A stretch of DNA of 64,000 nt from Takakia lepidozioides. Lineage: Eukaryota > Streptophyta > Takakiopsida > Takakiales > Takakiaceae. The stretch's first letter is position 1, and each line of letters begins with the position of its first letter. Where the stretch lies: NCBI GenBank assembly GCA_030704615.1, contig CM060731.1:43462001-43526000 (forward strand), written 5' to 3'. The position numbers and the translations under genes were made by a program. A model generated the notes under the pieces. It did not search any database and was not told the origin of the DNA. It worked only from the letters and a program-made list of their open reading frames with translations. Below are positions 1 to 11,609 of the stretch, piece after piece.

Positions 1-155
1 GGACAAGTTGGTGGCAATGAAGGCATTCTCAGTCACCCTGCAGTGCCACATTTCCATCAAACAATACTGAAATGGGAATTTTCATCATATATGAGGATTC
101 GCAATGAAATGACTTCCAAATTCAAAGTCCAAAAGCGAGAGGCGTTGTAACTTAC

Positions 156-1270
156 GAGTTGATGTCCGCCATTGCAGCTTTGAGAAGACTGCGATCTTTG
201 GGCCCCGCAACCTTCAGCACAACACAATCCACGGCGAAATGCCAATCGAGGTCGTTGGGGTGGGCTTGGGCAATGTGCTCCATCCATGCCAGGAGGCGAT
301 GATTGCCGTCCCACACGTAGAACATCTTACCGGACAAGTGCTGGAAAAGAGGATCACTAGCAATCGATCTCTCGAACTCCTCATTTCGCGTTTGCCAATG
401 GGGACCCCATTTGTCCACCTCATCGAAAGTGTGGGCACGGGAAGCTCCGTGGTCGTTCTCAATGGAAACGTAAAATGCGGCAGACCCCATTCGATATCCA
501 TCCCGGAAAGAGAATTTCAGCTTGTCGATATCGCCTGGGAGGGCAGGTCTCACCACCTGCAATGACACCAAGCGGCAAAGGGGAATTCGAAGCTTGGCCG
601 GGTACACCATGCCCCCCAGCACCCTGCCAATGTTGCTGTGGGTTGCCTCCAACATCTTGGCAGCGGCCAACTTCATATCCGCCTCAGACATGACGTCTGC
701 TGCAGAGGGGTTTTCCGGCAGCCCACCAGGACCGCCAAATCCAGCCTGTATGCTCCGGGTTTGGGGCCTGGGGATGTCCGGGAGGATGTCATCCTGGTCA
801 GAAAGCTCCATGTCGTCCTCCTCAACAGGGTCAGCCACCTGCGAAACCACCTCTAGCACTCTCCCCGTCTCTACTGCCCTCTCCCTGGCTTCACCTCGAA
901 CTTGCACAATCCGTGCTCTTTCTGATGTTCTTTCCTCTCCTCCACTCTCCACCGTATGGGTAATTGCAGGGGCTGCTCTTGCCCGCGATGGTCTAACCGG
1001 TGTGTTACTGCCTCTCTGTGGTGTCTTGGAGGGATCCACCGTCTCTGTGAGTCCCTCGCTTACATTGGCATCTGTCATTTGGGCACCCCTGGCCTCTTCA
1101 GTGGCCTTTTCTCTTTCCTCCTGGCTAGCATTCTGTCTCGTCTGTTCTTTTGCCCTCTCTTTTGCCCTCTCACAAGCTTTCTGTTTCTTACTAGGGCTAG
1201 CAGCAGGGGAGCCCTCCAGGACGACCACCTTTGATTGAGGCGAACTGACACCCTCGCGCGCACTGCTCAC
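156..1270 (-). CDS. Exon of unidentified protein with ParB/sulfiredoxin-like DGNHR motif (partial)
   Basis: Long minus-strand exon of about 371 codons starting at an ATG at 1270. The N-terminal half is charged and of low complexity: Lys/Glu/Arg-rich at about residues 25-65 and acidic (EEDDMELSDQDD) near residue 150. The C-terminal third is globular and contains FYVWDGNHRLLAW, which resembles the phosphate-binding loop of ParB and sulfiredoxin folds (consensus DGNHR). The reading frame meets a stop at the left edge, but the sequence there is AACTC|GTAAGTT, a canonical splice donor. The gene therefore probably continues by splicing leftwards, beyond the window. An upstream exon to the right is possible but not resolved. 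The family resemblance rests on one short motif. It could be a lineage-specific repeated gene rather than a conserved one, and I assign no function. Confidence 0.5.
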
Positions 1271-2320
1271 TCCCCCTCCGCAGCCCGTGACGGCTCTCTC
1301 GCCGGGGATTGCATGTGCTTAGCTTTCTTCTTTTTCTTTGCGTGGGCGGGCCCTACTGCATGTGCATCAACAACCTCCATTGCCGGATCTGCTGTCCTCA
1401 CGCCCTTCACCTGCCATGCCGCCTGCACCAACCTCCCCAATGCCTATTATGTCGTACTCTCGTTGCAAGTCCTCCCGTCCACCAACAAAAGGTTTAAGTT
1501 TGCCCTCTCGCCCCAAGTTGGGCGATTCAAACATGCGACGAGTTGGAGCTGTCGATGATACCACCAGCGTGCCGGGCTCGTCGTCACTCTGTCATTCCCA
1601 AAAATCGTGAGAACCAACATCGGTGCAAAAACCAGCATCGCAACGAGCAGCGCAACCACCATAGCAACAATCGTGTAACAAAAATGAAAACATAACAAGT
1701 TTAGGAAGTATGGAGAGCCATGCAACAACAATGAAAACAAATGCAACCATTGCCTGAGAATGACATGCACAAGCAGCCTTCTCCAGAGCTGCCGGATTTG
1801 CACACGCATTGCAAACAATCTAAGGTTCACTCAACTATCTAAGGTTCACTCATCCAGCGAAGCCAGGATGAAGATGCAAAAACAAAGCGAGGCAACAAAG
1901 CGAAAGCGAAAGCGAAAGCAAAAAAGAAATCGAACAAAGCGAAAGCAGAAGTGGCTTGCCTGAGAGTACTCGGCTTCAGTTGGCGCGGGTTGTGAGCAAG
2001 ACACTGGAATCTCCTGCTGGAGCTTCAGTTTGGCCATGCGAGAGATTGGCCGTCGTCCGTAGTACAGAGCTTTCAACTTCCGCCGCGGTCTGGATGTGAG
2101 GTCTCTCTCAGGAGAGCCACGCCCTTTAGGCGGCATAAGTCCCAGCCAAAATGGAAAAAGATCTCCGTTTTTGGGGTACATGCCTCGAATAGCATGTTAA
2201 GCCAAGATTAGCATCAGATTTAGGGTACGTATCCAGGAAGCCATGTGTCGCCAGCCCGAATGAAAACGGACGGCAGTGGACATTTATTGCCCAACTGCGC
2301 CATTAAATGTCGGATGAAGC
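1271..2320. other. No resolvable gene; AG-rich stretch
   Basis: Between the left-edge exon and the first minisatellite I see only short unsupported frames and a simple GCGAAA-type repeat near 1895-1945. An upstream exon of the minus-strand gene may lie here (for example around 1970-2100), but no start, splice pair or homology fixes it. Confidence 0.4.
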
Positions 2321-2339
2321 CCTCCATGTCGGATGAAAA

Positions 2340-2960
2340 TCGATGGAAAGAGGCCCGGAATTTCCAACGTAGAGGTAATTCGGAGCGCTGCACGATGGAA
2401 ATCCGTCGCCGGATTTCCATCCTGCAGGTAATTCGGAGCGCTGCAGGATGGAAATTCAGCGCCGAATTTGCATCCTGCAAGGTAGGGCGGCGCGCCAAAT
2501 TTCCCTGACGCAGGTAATTCAGAAGCGGATGGATGGAAATCCGGCGCCGGATTTCCATCCGCGCAGGTAGGGCGGCGCGCCAAATTTCCCTGACGCAGGT
2601 AATTCAGAAGTGGATGGATGGAAATCCGGCGCCGGATTTCCATCCGTGCAGGTAGGGCGGCGCACGAAATTTCCCTCAAGCAGGTAATTCGGAGGCGGAT
2701 GGATGGAAATCCGGCGCCGGATTTCCATCCGCAAGGTTGGGCGGAGAGCGGATGGATGGAGATCCGGCGCCGAATTTCCATCCTGCGGGTAATTCGAATC
2801 CCTGCTGGATGGAAATCCGGCGCCGAATGTCCATCCAGCAGGTAAGTGGTGTCCCGGATGGATGGAATCCGGCGCCGAATTTCCATCCAGCAGGTAAGTC
2901 GGATCGCTGTTGTATGGATATTCGGCGCCAAATTTCCATTCGCCAGGAATTTCGAGGTGC
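2340..2960. repeat. Palindromic minisatellite, 53-bp / 85-bp period with GGCGCC core
   Basis: Each unit carries a roughly 30-bp inverted repeat of the type GGATGGAAATCC-GGCGCC-... Three copies are perfect 30-bp palindromes, at 2531-2560, 2616-2645 and 2701-2730, exactly 85 bp apart. Diverged copies start near 2393, 2446, 2754, 2807, 2860 and 2912. The spacing is 53 bp on both flanks and 85 bp in the middle, the longer unit carrying an extra ~32-bp block (GGTAGGGCGGCGCGCC...). Related GGCGCC palindromes continue more loosely to about 3235. The open frames across this block in several phases are by-products of the repeat. Confidence 0.9.
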
Positions 2961-3307
2961 TGAATTACCTTCCTGCAGGTAATTCTGAGCGTGTCCAATT
3001 GATTTTTCAGATTTTTCTTGGAATCCTTGACTGCTAGAGGCAAATCGGAACAGCCTCGGACAGAAATTCGGCGCCGTTTTTCCATTCTGGGAGGTTTCTG
3101 CGACTTCCTTTGAGGGGGCCCCGATGGAAATTCGGCGCCGAATTTCCATCCGGGGGATGGTCTCTGTCGGAGAGGTGCCGGCCTCTCCGCTGCTTTGTTG
3201 GCTATTCGGTGCCGAATTTCCGTCCGGGGGTTGAAATATGACGGCCAAGTGCCATCGCTGCATCCCCCTTCTACCAGGGAGCTTCCCCGCACGCCATTCT
3301 GGCAGTC

Positions 3308-4155
3308 TTGTGTGCACATCTCCCATGGCGGAAAACCCGAGCGCTACAGTTTGGAGAGCTATTGGCTGTGGCACCTTATTGTAGACACAGGCTGTATCAA
3401 GCAATCAATCGAATTGCCCAGGAGACAGGAAACACAGACCTGAACAGCAATGTGACCAGTTATAATGTGAAGCCGGAAGGGCGAGAAACAGTCATGGACT
3501 TTGATGATTCTATGCCAGTAATCCAATTGAGAATTGGAAGCACAGAACTAACTGATGTACTAATAGATGGAGGCTCTGGAGTAAATATCATGATAGACCA
3601 ATTAAGAAAGAAGCTTGGTCTAAGTAACATGAAATCAGCCCCATTTACAGTAACAATGGCAGATCAAAGAAGTGTACAGCCATTGGGATTAATAAGAGGA
3701 GTTAAGATACAGATACAGAAGATGTGTTGAAGATGGATGAAGTCATGGAGGCTTACTCCTTATTATTGGGACGTCCGTGGCTGAAACAGGCCAGGGTATT
3801 CCATGACTGGAATTCTCAGTTACTAACCATGCATAATGGGATACACGAGATACAAATTATCACAAAGAAATCGAGTAGATTACCTGCTACGAGAAGACCT
3901 CGAGGGGTCAGAGAGTATGACTGGAGAGGAGGACTGGATGAGGAGCAGGAAGCTACCCTGTTCGCTGCACACCCAGAGTGGGAGCAGGTTGCAGAGATGC
4001 GGCTGGAAGGCCTAAGTTGTTTAAGAGGTATCTTCTGTGGTGTAGTGTCAGCAACACCAATTGAAGAGGAAACCAGCAGTTACCCATCTCATTTCTATGA
4101 AGAAAAAGAAGGAGAAATGGAAATCCTAGAGGAACCAGCCACTATGAGTTTATAG
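3308..4155 (+). pseudogene. Gypsy protease region
   Basis: Contains the retropepsin-like motif VLIDGGSGVNIM in the frame opening at 3308, where DTGS/DTGA is usual. The DGGSG form is also found in Tat-group elements. The region continues in a second frame from 3724 with SLLLGRPWL, which matches the conserved ILLGRPWL segment of Ty3/gypsy protease. The frame change at about 3725 and the TAG at about 4153 break the reading frame. The protease would process the Gag-Pol polyprotein; this copy cannot make an intact one. Confidence 0.75.
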
Positions 4156-4161
4156 GATGAA

Positions 4162-5650
4162 GTGGTGATTGGTTGGACAATCACAGCTGATGAGCAAGTG
4201 AGGGAAGTGAATGTGGGAACTAAAGAGGAACCAAGAATGGAGAAGGTAGGAGCTGATTTGGAGTCAGAATTCTTTGAAGAAGCTAAGAGTTTCTTCATCA
4301 AATACAGAGATGTATTTGCTTGGAGCTATGAGGATCTCAAAGGGATACCACCTGAAATCTGTCAGCATAAGATTGAACTGGAACCAGGGTCAGTGCCAAT
4401 CAAGCAGGCAAGGTACAGAATGAATCCCAACTACGCACAGAAGGTTGGAGAAGAGATAAAGAAGTTGGCTGAGGCTAAGTTTATATACCCAATAGAGTAT
4501 ACAACTTGGTTGTCACCCATTGTGATAGTTCCCAAGAAGAATGGTAAGAGTTTGTGTGAACTATAAGAAGCTGAATGTTTGTACGAAGAAAGATCCTTTC
4601 CCTTTGCCATTCATAGAAGCAGTATTGGACACTGTGGTAGGCCATGAGATGTACTCATTCATGGATGGCTTCAATGGTTATAATCAAGTGCAAGTGGCAG
4701 AAGAAGACCAAGGAAAGACAGCTTTCATCACAGACTGGGGTGCTTATGCATACAAAGTCATGCCCTTTGGACTTTGTAATGCACCAGCAACCTTTCAGAG
4801 AGTGATAAGTGAATCTTTTCATGAGTATCTGGATGATTTCATGCAGGTGTTCTTGGATGGTTTCAGTGTGTACAACTCTAAGAATGAGCACTTGCATAAA
4901 TTAGAGTTATGTCTGGCAAGATGCAGGATGAGGGGGCCTGAATCCAGAGAAGTGTACTTTCTGTGTGAACTCATGGGTGCTTCTGGGACACATTGTGTGT
5001 AAGAGGGGACTTCTTGTGGATCCCAGGAAAACAGAGGCCATTAAAGCCTCTCCACCACTAGTGAATGTTAAGAGTCTAAGGAGATTCCTTGGACAAACCA
5101 GCTATTACAGAAGATTTTTCAGACGGTATGCACAGATAGCAGCACCATTGAGCAAACTTCTGAAGAAAGATGCAGTGTTTGCATGGACACCTGAATGTCA
5201 ACAGGCTTTTGAGGAACTTACATTGTCAGTAACAACTACACCTGTGCTGATTAATCCTCACTGGCAAGAAATATTTCATGTTCACTGTGATGCTTCTGGA
5301 GAAGCACTAGGAGCAGTGTTAGCCCAAAATGTTACAGGAAGGATAGATTCACCTGTATACTATGCTAGCCGATTGATGAACAATGCCGAAAGAAATTATA
5401 GCACAACGGAAAGAGAAGCATTGGCAATGATCTATGCAGTGAAGAAATTCAGGCATTACCTGTTGGGCAAGAAGTTTATGTTCTATGTGGATCACCAGGC
5501 TCTGATATACCTGGTAAACAAACCTCTGATAAGCGGAAGAATAACAAGATGGTTGATAATCTTGCACGAGTTTGAGTTCGAGGTTGTTTACAAGCCCGGG
5601 AGGCTGCATCTTGTGGCGGATCACTCGTCACGGTTATCAACAGGAGAACC
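4162..5650 (+). pseudogene. Gypsy reverse transcriptase and RNase H (broken)
   Basis: The RT begins after the protease, with LSPIVIVPKKNGK near 4510-4545. It then shifts frame (about 4545-4566) into CVNYKKLN, DGFNGYNQ and MPFGLCNAPATFQ, the standard Ty3/gypsy RT blocks. The catalytic box reads FLDG (4850-4861) instead of Y-x-DD, so the second Asp is lost. Another frame change near 4965-5000 leads to FLGQTSYYRRF and an RNase H domain (HVHCDASGEALGAVL, then YVDHQALIYL). At least two frameshifts plus the lost catalytic Asp mark it as non-functional. In an intact element RT copies the RNA genome in the virus-like particle and RNase H removes the RNA strand. Confidence 0.85.
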
Positions 5651-6835
5651 AGCCACGGGAGTAAATGATCAATTACCAGATGCGAGTCTATTTGCAGTGG
5701 AGGTGCAGGGAAGTGCAGATGACTGGTTAGATTGGCAGTGGCCAATCAGATACTACCTTGCTCATGGTCAATGCCCACCAAGTTATAGAAAGGAGCAGAG
5801 AAAGAGAATTGCTATCAAGGCTCTACCTTACACTATGGTAGGGAGCAGAATGTATAAGCTAGGACCAGATGGAGTGCTGAAGCGATGCTTATACCACCAT
5901 GAAGTTAATAAAGTTTTGGAGGAAGTTCATAAAGGAGTGGCTGGAGGTCATTTTGGAGAAGAGACTACCAGCAGGAAGATACTACATGCAGGTTACTGGT
6001 GGCCTACTTTGTTCAAAGATGTACACAAGTATTGTCAGAGTTGTGATGAATATCAGAGGCTAGGACCTTTGCAGAGATCTGGGAAGATGGCTTTGCATCC
6101 TACAATGCCTACGGAACCATTTCAGAAATGGGGACTAGACTTTGTTGGACCAATTAACCCCCAGCCAAGAATACACAGAACAGGTACATAATTACAGCCA
6201 CTGATTATACTACGAAGTGGGTGGAAGCTAAAGCTTTGAGGGACAACACAGTCAAGTCCACAGCAAGGTTCATGTATGAGAACATACTTACACGATTTGG
6301 TTGTCCCTTGGAATTTATCAGCGATCAAGGAAGTCACTTCATTAATGAGACCATTGAATTATTGACTAAAGAGTTCATGATTGTGCATAGGAAGAGTACC
6401 ACATATTACCCACAGGGTAATGGGCAGGCAGAGGCTACCAACAAAATACTATGTACTATCTTGGCTAAGATAGTCAATGCAAACAGAACGGATTGGGATA
6501 CAAAGCTGCTGACAGCTTTGTGGTCATACAGGACTTCATATAAAGTCACCACTAAATATACACCATTCCAATTAGTTTATGGTATGGAAGCTTTACTTCC
6601 AGTGGAATTCTTGTTACCTACCATGAGAACGGAATGGGGAAAGAGAATGGAATTGCAAGATTCCATTAAGGTCAGGAAACATGAATTATACCATGTGGAA
6701 GAAGTACGTGCTGATGCAGCTGATAATATGACCAGAATTCAGATGAAGAAGAAGGAACAGTTTGATGAAGGCAAGTTAAAGATTTTTAAGACGGGAGGAT
6801 TTGGTTCTCTGGTTGCAGAAGAAGGGAAAGATTAA
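5651..6835 (+). pseudogene. Gypsy integrase (broken)
   Basis: The N-terminal zinc-binding domain is present as H-x-H...C-x2-C: GGHFGEE and YCQSCDEYQ, between about 5900 and 6055. The catalytic core follows with WGLDFVGP (first Asp), a frame change near 6185-6200, TDYTTKWVEA, ISDQGSHF (second Asp) and YYPQGNGQAEATN (Glu), so all three DDE acidic residues can be located. The C-terminal part runs to about 6835 and lacks a recognisable chromodomain. One frameshift separates the first Asp from the rest, so the copy is inactive as it stands. Confidence 0.8.
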
Positions 6836-7110
6836 AGCTTCTAAGCTTAAATCACCATGGAAAGGACCTTATGTCATACAAAAGATGTATGATAACAACA
6901 CCGCCATGTTACAAACCATTAACAAATAGATGCTGGGAAGAGTCAATGCCAATAAGTTGAAGGGGTACAGTGGTATCCATAACAAACCATTGTAGCATGA
7001 TTTGCATGTTGAAACGCAAAAGTAGTCACGGGCTGCGCCAGTGATACCAACGGAGTATGGAGCACTTGTCGCTAGGCCGAGCATATATGACCAGGGCGGC
7101 AGAACAAGCG

Positions 7111-7320
7111 CGACACAGCCTATCACAGCCCATCAAGGCGTGACACAGCATATCACAGCCCAGCACGGCGCGACACATCATATCACAGCCCAGCACGGCG
7201 CAACACAGCCTATCACAACCTACCACAGCGTGTCACAGCCTATCACAGCTTACCACAGTGCATCACAGCCTATCACAGCGTACCACAGTATGACACAGCC
7301 TGTCACAGCTCAACACAGCC
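7111..7320 (+). repeat. 30-bp tandem repeat, 7 units, 10-bp sub-period
   Basis: Seven consecutive units of exactly 30 bp, each built of three 10-mers of the type NNNCACAGCN (for example tatcacagcc, tgacacagcc). Because 30 is a multiple of 3, an open frame of repeated ITAQHGA / ITAYHSA peptides runs through it. That alone does not show it is translated. A looser repeat of the same 10-mer family lies inside the LTR at 11745-11890. Confidence 0.9.
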
Positions 7321-7329
7321 TACTAGGGT

Positions 7330-8030
7330 TACACAATCCATAGAATCAGTGACAGGTGGACGCAGGATAACTTCAGGGACATGGCCAGCGGAAGAAAGGA
7401 CGGAAGCCAGTTTAGAAAGGGACACGTGGAAGTCAGGGCGCAACACACAGCTGAGAAGGAAGTGCAAGAACAGATGTCATCAAGAAAGAGGACAAGAATG
7501 GCCGTCAAAATACCTAATTAGCACGTCAATTCGGATGAATGGCGGGCCCATTAATGAATACGGAAAAGGGGCAATAGAACAAACGGCAAGTACAGAAAAG
7601 CGAAATTCTTGTCATATGTGTTATCCTAGTGGACAGTCCAGCAGGGAAAGTCCACTAAAGAAAATTAAATCTAAAATCCAGTCACAGCGGTTACAGCCAA
7701 TCGAAAGCCAGAAAAGGGATCAAGAAATTGGAGGGAATTTAAGTGCAAGAGTCGGCGTCGTTCTAAGTAACGGGCGTCTCGACGGGACAAACCATCAATG
7801 CTATAGTTTTGAAGCTATGGAGGAACTAACAGACTATACGCTCGCAATATTACTTACGTAGTGGCATAGGCACGGAAGAACAGAGCGGATATTTTCTCTT
7901 AATCAATGCTTGCAAGCCCCGCAGGCTTACAAGAAATTACCCATAGCTTTTTGTGGCAACCATAGTTTATGCTTTGTGCCCTGCAGGCATTCTTCAAGTT
8001 GTTACATAGCTAAAATTTCTGTGGGTCTAG
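7330..8030. other. Spacer between minisatellite and 3' ORF block
   Basis: A frame at 7349-7861 is open but shows no recognisable domain and is rich in Gln, Arg and Ser. The stretch lies between pol and the downstream ORF cluster of the gypsy element. I see no tRNA, promoter or primer site in it. Confidence 0.3.
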
Positions 8031-8031
8031 A

Positions 8032-8787
8032 ATGAAGAGAGTGAGAGGAATGGAAGAAATCAGGGTGAAGAGCACCACAATCCTGCAGAAACAAACGATT
8101 GCTACTCCACAGGCGGTAAAGTTACTGAAGGAGCTGCGATTGGAAGGATTGCAAAGCAAAGATTGGACATTGCACCATAGACAGTACATGTTACAATTCT
8201 TGCAGAACTTTGAGCCTAGGACATGAGCAACAACGGTGAAGGGAGTTGAATTAGAAATTACTCCCCTATACCTACAGCAATTGTTTCGATTGCCAGCAAG
8301 TCAGGTGCATGTGGAGGAGCACAGGGCAAGACTGCAAATAGGGGACTTATTCCAAGAAGGGAGTTTCTTTAAAACTCAGGGTTATGCTTGTACCAAGGCC
8401 GTGTACCCAGGGCTAAGGGAGGTAGGTCAGGTATGAACGTTCTGTTGCCATGAAACAGAACCAACAGTATTTGAGAGCAGATCCTTCACAGAGGAAATAC
8501 TCAAAGCCCTGAGAGGAGAAGAGGTAGAATGGGAGAACATAATGTACAACGCACTGGTAAAGGAGATGAAAAGATTACAGGCATGCCGCAAAGTCTCCTA
8601 TCATAGTGTCTGGCCCATCATTGCTCAAATAATTCTTGATTCTGGCATACTTGATGCTCGAGAAAGAAAGGAGATGGGAGTGTTTGAGACTGAAACCACT
8701 ACAATGGAAGACCAAGGCTCTTCACACAGTGAGGGTGGACTGGCAGGGCAACCCCAGACTAAGAGACAGAGGCGGGAAAGACTGTAG
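8032..8787 (+). pseudogene. Broken ORF in gypsy 3' region, weakly Transposase_32-like
   Basis: Two nearly adjoining frames (8032-8226 and 8236-8436) and a third (8542-8787) read as one protein interrupted by stops. The second piece, GVELEITPLYLQQLFRLP, weakly resembles the motif 'G..vdfsp..l..llglp' of the plant retrotransposon-associated 'putative plant transposon' domain. The third piece has a charged C terminus (QTKRQRRERL). The block lies on the same strand as, and downstream of, gypsy pol. It may be an extra element-encoded ORF, as in Tat-group elements. The assignment is tentative. Confidence 0.4.
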
Positions 8788-9382
8788 TGGCGGATCCACT
8801 GGCTTCACGGAATCCGCATGATAATGTTTCCCAAGCTCTTGTGCAGGAAGGGGCACAGCACAGAGAACTGCTATTAAGGAAGCAGGACCTTCAGAGAGGG
8901 AAGGGAAGTTACTTCAGTATCACAGCCATCACAGCCAGATGATCGGCTTGTCACAGGAGTTACCACAAGTTGTCCATGCAGTTCCACCAGAAATAATTGA
9001 TTTGGAGAAAAGAAGGGTTAGATATTCCCACTACAGAAAAGGTGGTGGCAGAAATTGAGAAGGGAGACCTTCTCTATGAAAATTTTGGTCTGGTAAGGGA
9101 AACGGTGATTCCGGAGGTGCAACGGTTGTCCAGGGGAAACCCTGCAGTGCATATAATACCACACCTGTGACAGAGGTACCACAGGTAGAATGTCAAGACA
9201 CTGCAGCACGTGACGGATGAAGTGGTTCAGGAAGAAAATCTGGTGGGGCAATGGCCTGAGTGGTTCGTGAGGCATCACACTGTTGAGGATAAGGGAGAAC
9301 AACAGCAAGCTCACCATGATGACCCTCAACAGGCCATGCTTATGAGTTCCATAAGCAGGACACTTAATTTGTTGGGGCACTT

Positions 9383-10469
9383 ATGTCAAATCCCATGTTC
9401 CAACTTCCCCAATTGGCAGCTTTGAGAGAGGAACTCAGGAAGGAGTTTGAGGCTCGACTTGCCACTGAGTGTGCAAATAAGGTCAATGAAGAGGTCACTC
9501 TCAAGATGCAGCAAGACTTGGAGAGTACAGAAGCGGCTTTACAATTGGCCAATGAACAATTGATTGAGGCAGGCCTCGCGCAAGACCAGTTGCACGAAGC
9601 ACATAAGCAACAGCTATACCAAATGCAGGTGAAGCATGAAAGCAAGTTGCAAGAAGTGAATGCACTACATACGGAGTTGCAGACAGTGCATAACAGAATG
9701 GCCATACAATGTGCTACACTCACAACTATGCTTGACCAAAGTACAATAGAAATAAACAGTCAAGCGGAAAGATGTACGAAGGCAGAGGCAAAAGAATGTT
9801 GAGCAAGTGAAACTCATTGTCGATATGAAGAATACAATCTGTCGCAATGAGAATACTTTTTCAAGCAATACAGGCAGGTTGAAGCTGACCAAGAGAGGTA
9901 CATCCTGGAGTTGCAACAAACGGTCATGGCCAATAGAAATGAAATCTCTGTCACTAACAAGGCTTGGAAGGAAGCCAATAATCTGCTTGCTGCCTATGCG
10001 AATTTGGTTGAACCTCATGCGAAGCGCATGGAGGCTTTACAACAGCAGTTAGATATGTACAAACTCAGAGAGGAGCAGACTCTCAGAGGTACCACAAGCA
10101 ACTTGGTGGATAACACCTTTGCAGGTCTGGTTAGCACAAGGGCCAGTGGAGGGCAAAGCACCACGAAAGCTCACCCAAAGCGAGATGAATGAGCTCAGAC
10201 TGCAAGTGCAGAACATTGCCACAACTACTATAGACAATGTCTATAGTAGGATAGCGGAGTTACAGGAGGATGTAGACAGCCTGCAGACTCAAGTGGAGGA
10301 CCTCACTTCAAATATCGACAAGAGAGTCTGTGTACCTGAGGAACAGCTAATGGCTTCTTATTTACAAGCGAGAACTTTGGCTTTTCAGTCTTCTTCGCAG
10401 GGGATGCAGGAGATGCCAATGGTACAAGAGCCAGTGCCACCAACCCACAACAAGTCACTGTGCCAGTAG
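9383..10469 (+). pseudogene. Coiled-coil ORF in gypsy 3' region
   Basis: The frame 9383-9802 is almost entirely heptad-like helix (LREELRKEFEARL, ESTEAALQLANEQLIEAG) with no Pro or Gly breaks after the first residues. It shifts frame near 9800-9910 and continues as a second coiled coil at 9911-10192 and 10119-10469 (VYSRIAELQEDVDSLQTQV). Such domains usually drive oligomerisation. Here they could be part of a Gag-like or accessory protein of the element. At least two frame changes break it. No nucleic-acid-binding knuckle is visible. Confidence 0.5.
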
Positions 10470-10478
10470 CTGACCCTG

Positions 10479-11570
10479 TTGTTACTACAGCCACACCAGC
10501 CACCACAGCCTGAGGTATGGGGAAATGCTGCTTTTAACCCACCTAAAACTCCAGCTGCACGGGAGTACAGTAGGGCTATGATTATGCCCTTCAACCAAAT
10601 TCCCATTGTGTTGGATTTGGCTTGGAAAGAATTTAGTCCTCCGCAGTCATTGGCACATTACTATCAAATCATGCGCATTTGGCTGCCAGTGGCCACTAGG
10701 ACTAAAGTTCTTCCAAACAATCGACCAATTGAGGATCATCACTTTGCACAGTACTGGCATGAGGCAAGTACCATGTTGAAGGAATTAATTGCCTTCCAAG
10801 TTGTACATGGATTCATTTATACCAAGACCAAGGAGGTAGCAAGTATTGTCATGGGCTGCGGGTTATACTACGCTGCTTGTTTTCTTGTACGTTATCACAT
10901 TGAGCAGCAGAAGATGCAATCGCGCTTTCTGAGTTATTCCAGTGGGGATCATTGGGTCTTACCTTCAGTGCCACCTCATATGTACCTATATGAGGCAAAA
11001 ATTATGATGCAAAAGGATTCTCAAATTCGTTCATGGTTTCATGCGGCCTGGAACAATTTGTCAACACAGAAATTCGGCCCTGACGATATTTTCTTTAAGG
11101 GACATGAGGCATGGAAATACTTGCACAATTCACAAGTCATTGGATCTGGACAGACAAGGAGCTCAGGGTCTTCACCAATTTTGCCATTCAGCGTTTACAG
11201 CAAGTTTTGCAGTTTAAACTTCCAGACATGGTAGGGACAACATTGTATGCCCCAGAGGATTCCACAAAAAGTTCGGCAGTTAAAACACCTAAGAGGCGAT
11301 GAGGATTCTGATACAACTGTTTCTTCAGCGGATTCTTTTGACATGGGGGAACACTATGCAATTCAGATGGCAGAGAAGAAGCGACGGGGGTCTCCTATGC
11401 CTGAAAGATTACCTCGATATCAGCCTCCAGAGGGCCTCACATATCCAGGTAGTGTTCAATCATCTCCGTCAACCAGTGACAGACCTCGGGCTTGCACACA
11501 GAGTCCTTCACGAGACTCTCAACGTCAGAAGGGTGCTCGCTCACAAAGGTTTGCTAATCCCAAACAATAA
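10479..11570 (+). pseudogene. C-terminal ORF block of gypsy 3' region, unknown
   Basis: The frame 10479-11234 (about 250 codons) reads as a globular protein rich in Trp, Tyr and His (MRIWLPVATRTKVL, FAQYWHEASTMLKEL). A shift near 11230-11250 leads into a Ser/Arg/Pro-rich tail (11247-11570) that ends with a stop 34 bp before the LTR boundary region. I do not recognise a family. Its position directly before the polypurine tract is where an env-like or accessory ORF would sit in an LTR retrotransposon, but no transmembrane segment or signal peptide is evident. Confidence 0.45.
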
Positions 11571-11590
11571 ACCGTGAGGACACGGCTTTT

Positions 11591-11609
11591 TGAGAGGGGG
11601 AGGGGTAAA
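11591..11609 (+). promoter_or_regulatory. Polypurine tract of gypsy element
   Basis: Purine run TGAGAGGGGGAGGGGTAAA immediately before TGTTAG, the LTR start. It is the expected primer for plus-strand DNA synthesis and fixes the plus orientation of the element. Confidence 0.75.

Noticed and set aside
2220-3319. Several 200-270-codon frames with MEIRRRISI-type peptide repeats
   Set aside because: They are readings of the palindromic minisatellite in multiple phases.
7111-7320. CRISPR-like array
   Set aside because: Contiguous 30-bp units without unique spacers in a eukaryotic genome; it is a minisatellite.
9028-9041. CACTACAGAAAAGG as a CACTA terminus
   Set aside because: Lies inside the gypsy 3' ORF region with no subterminal repeats or partner end.
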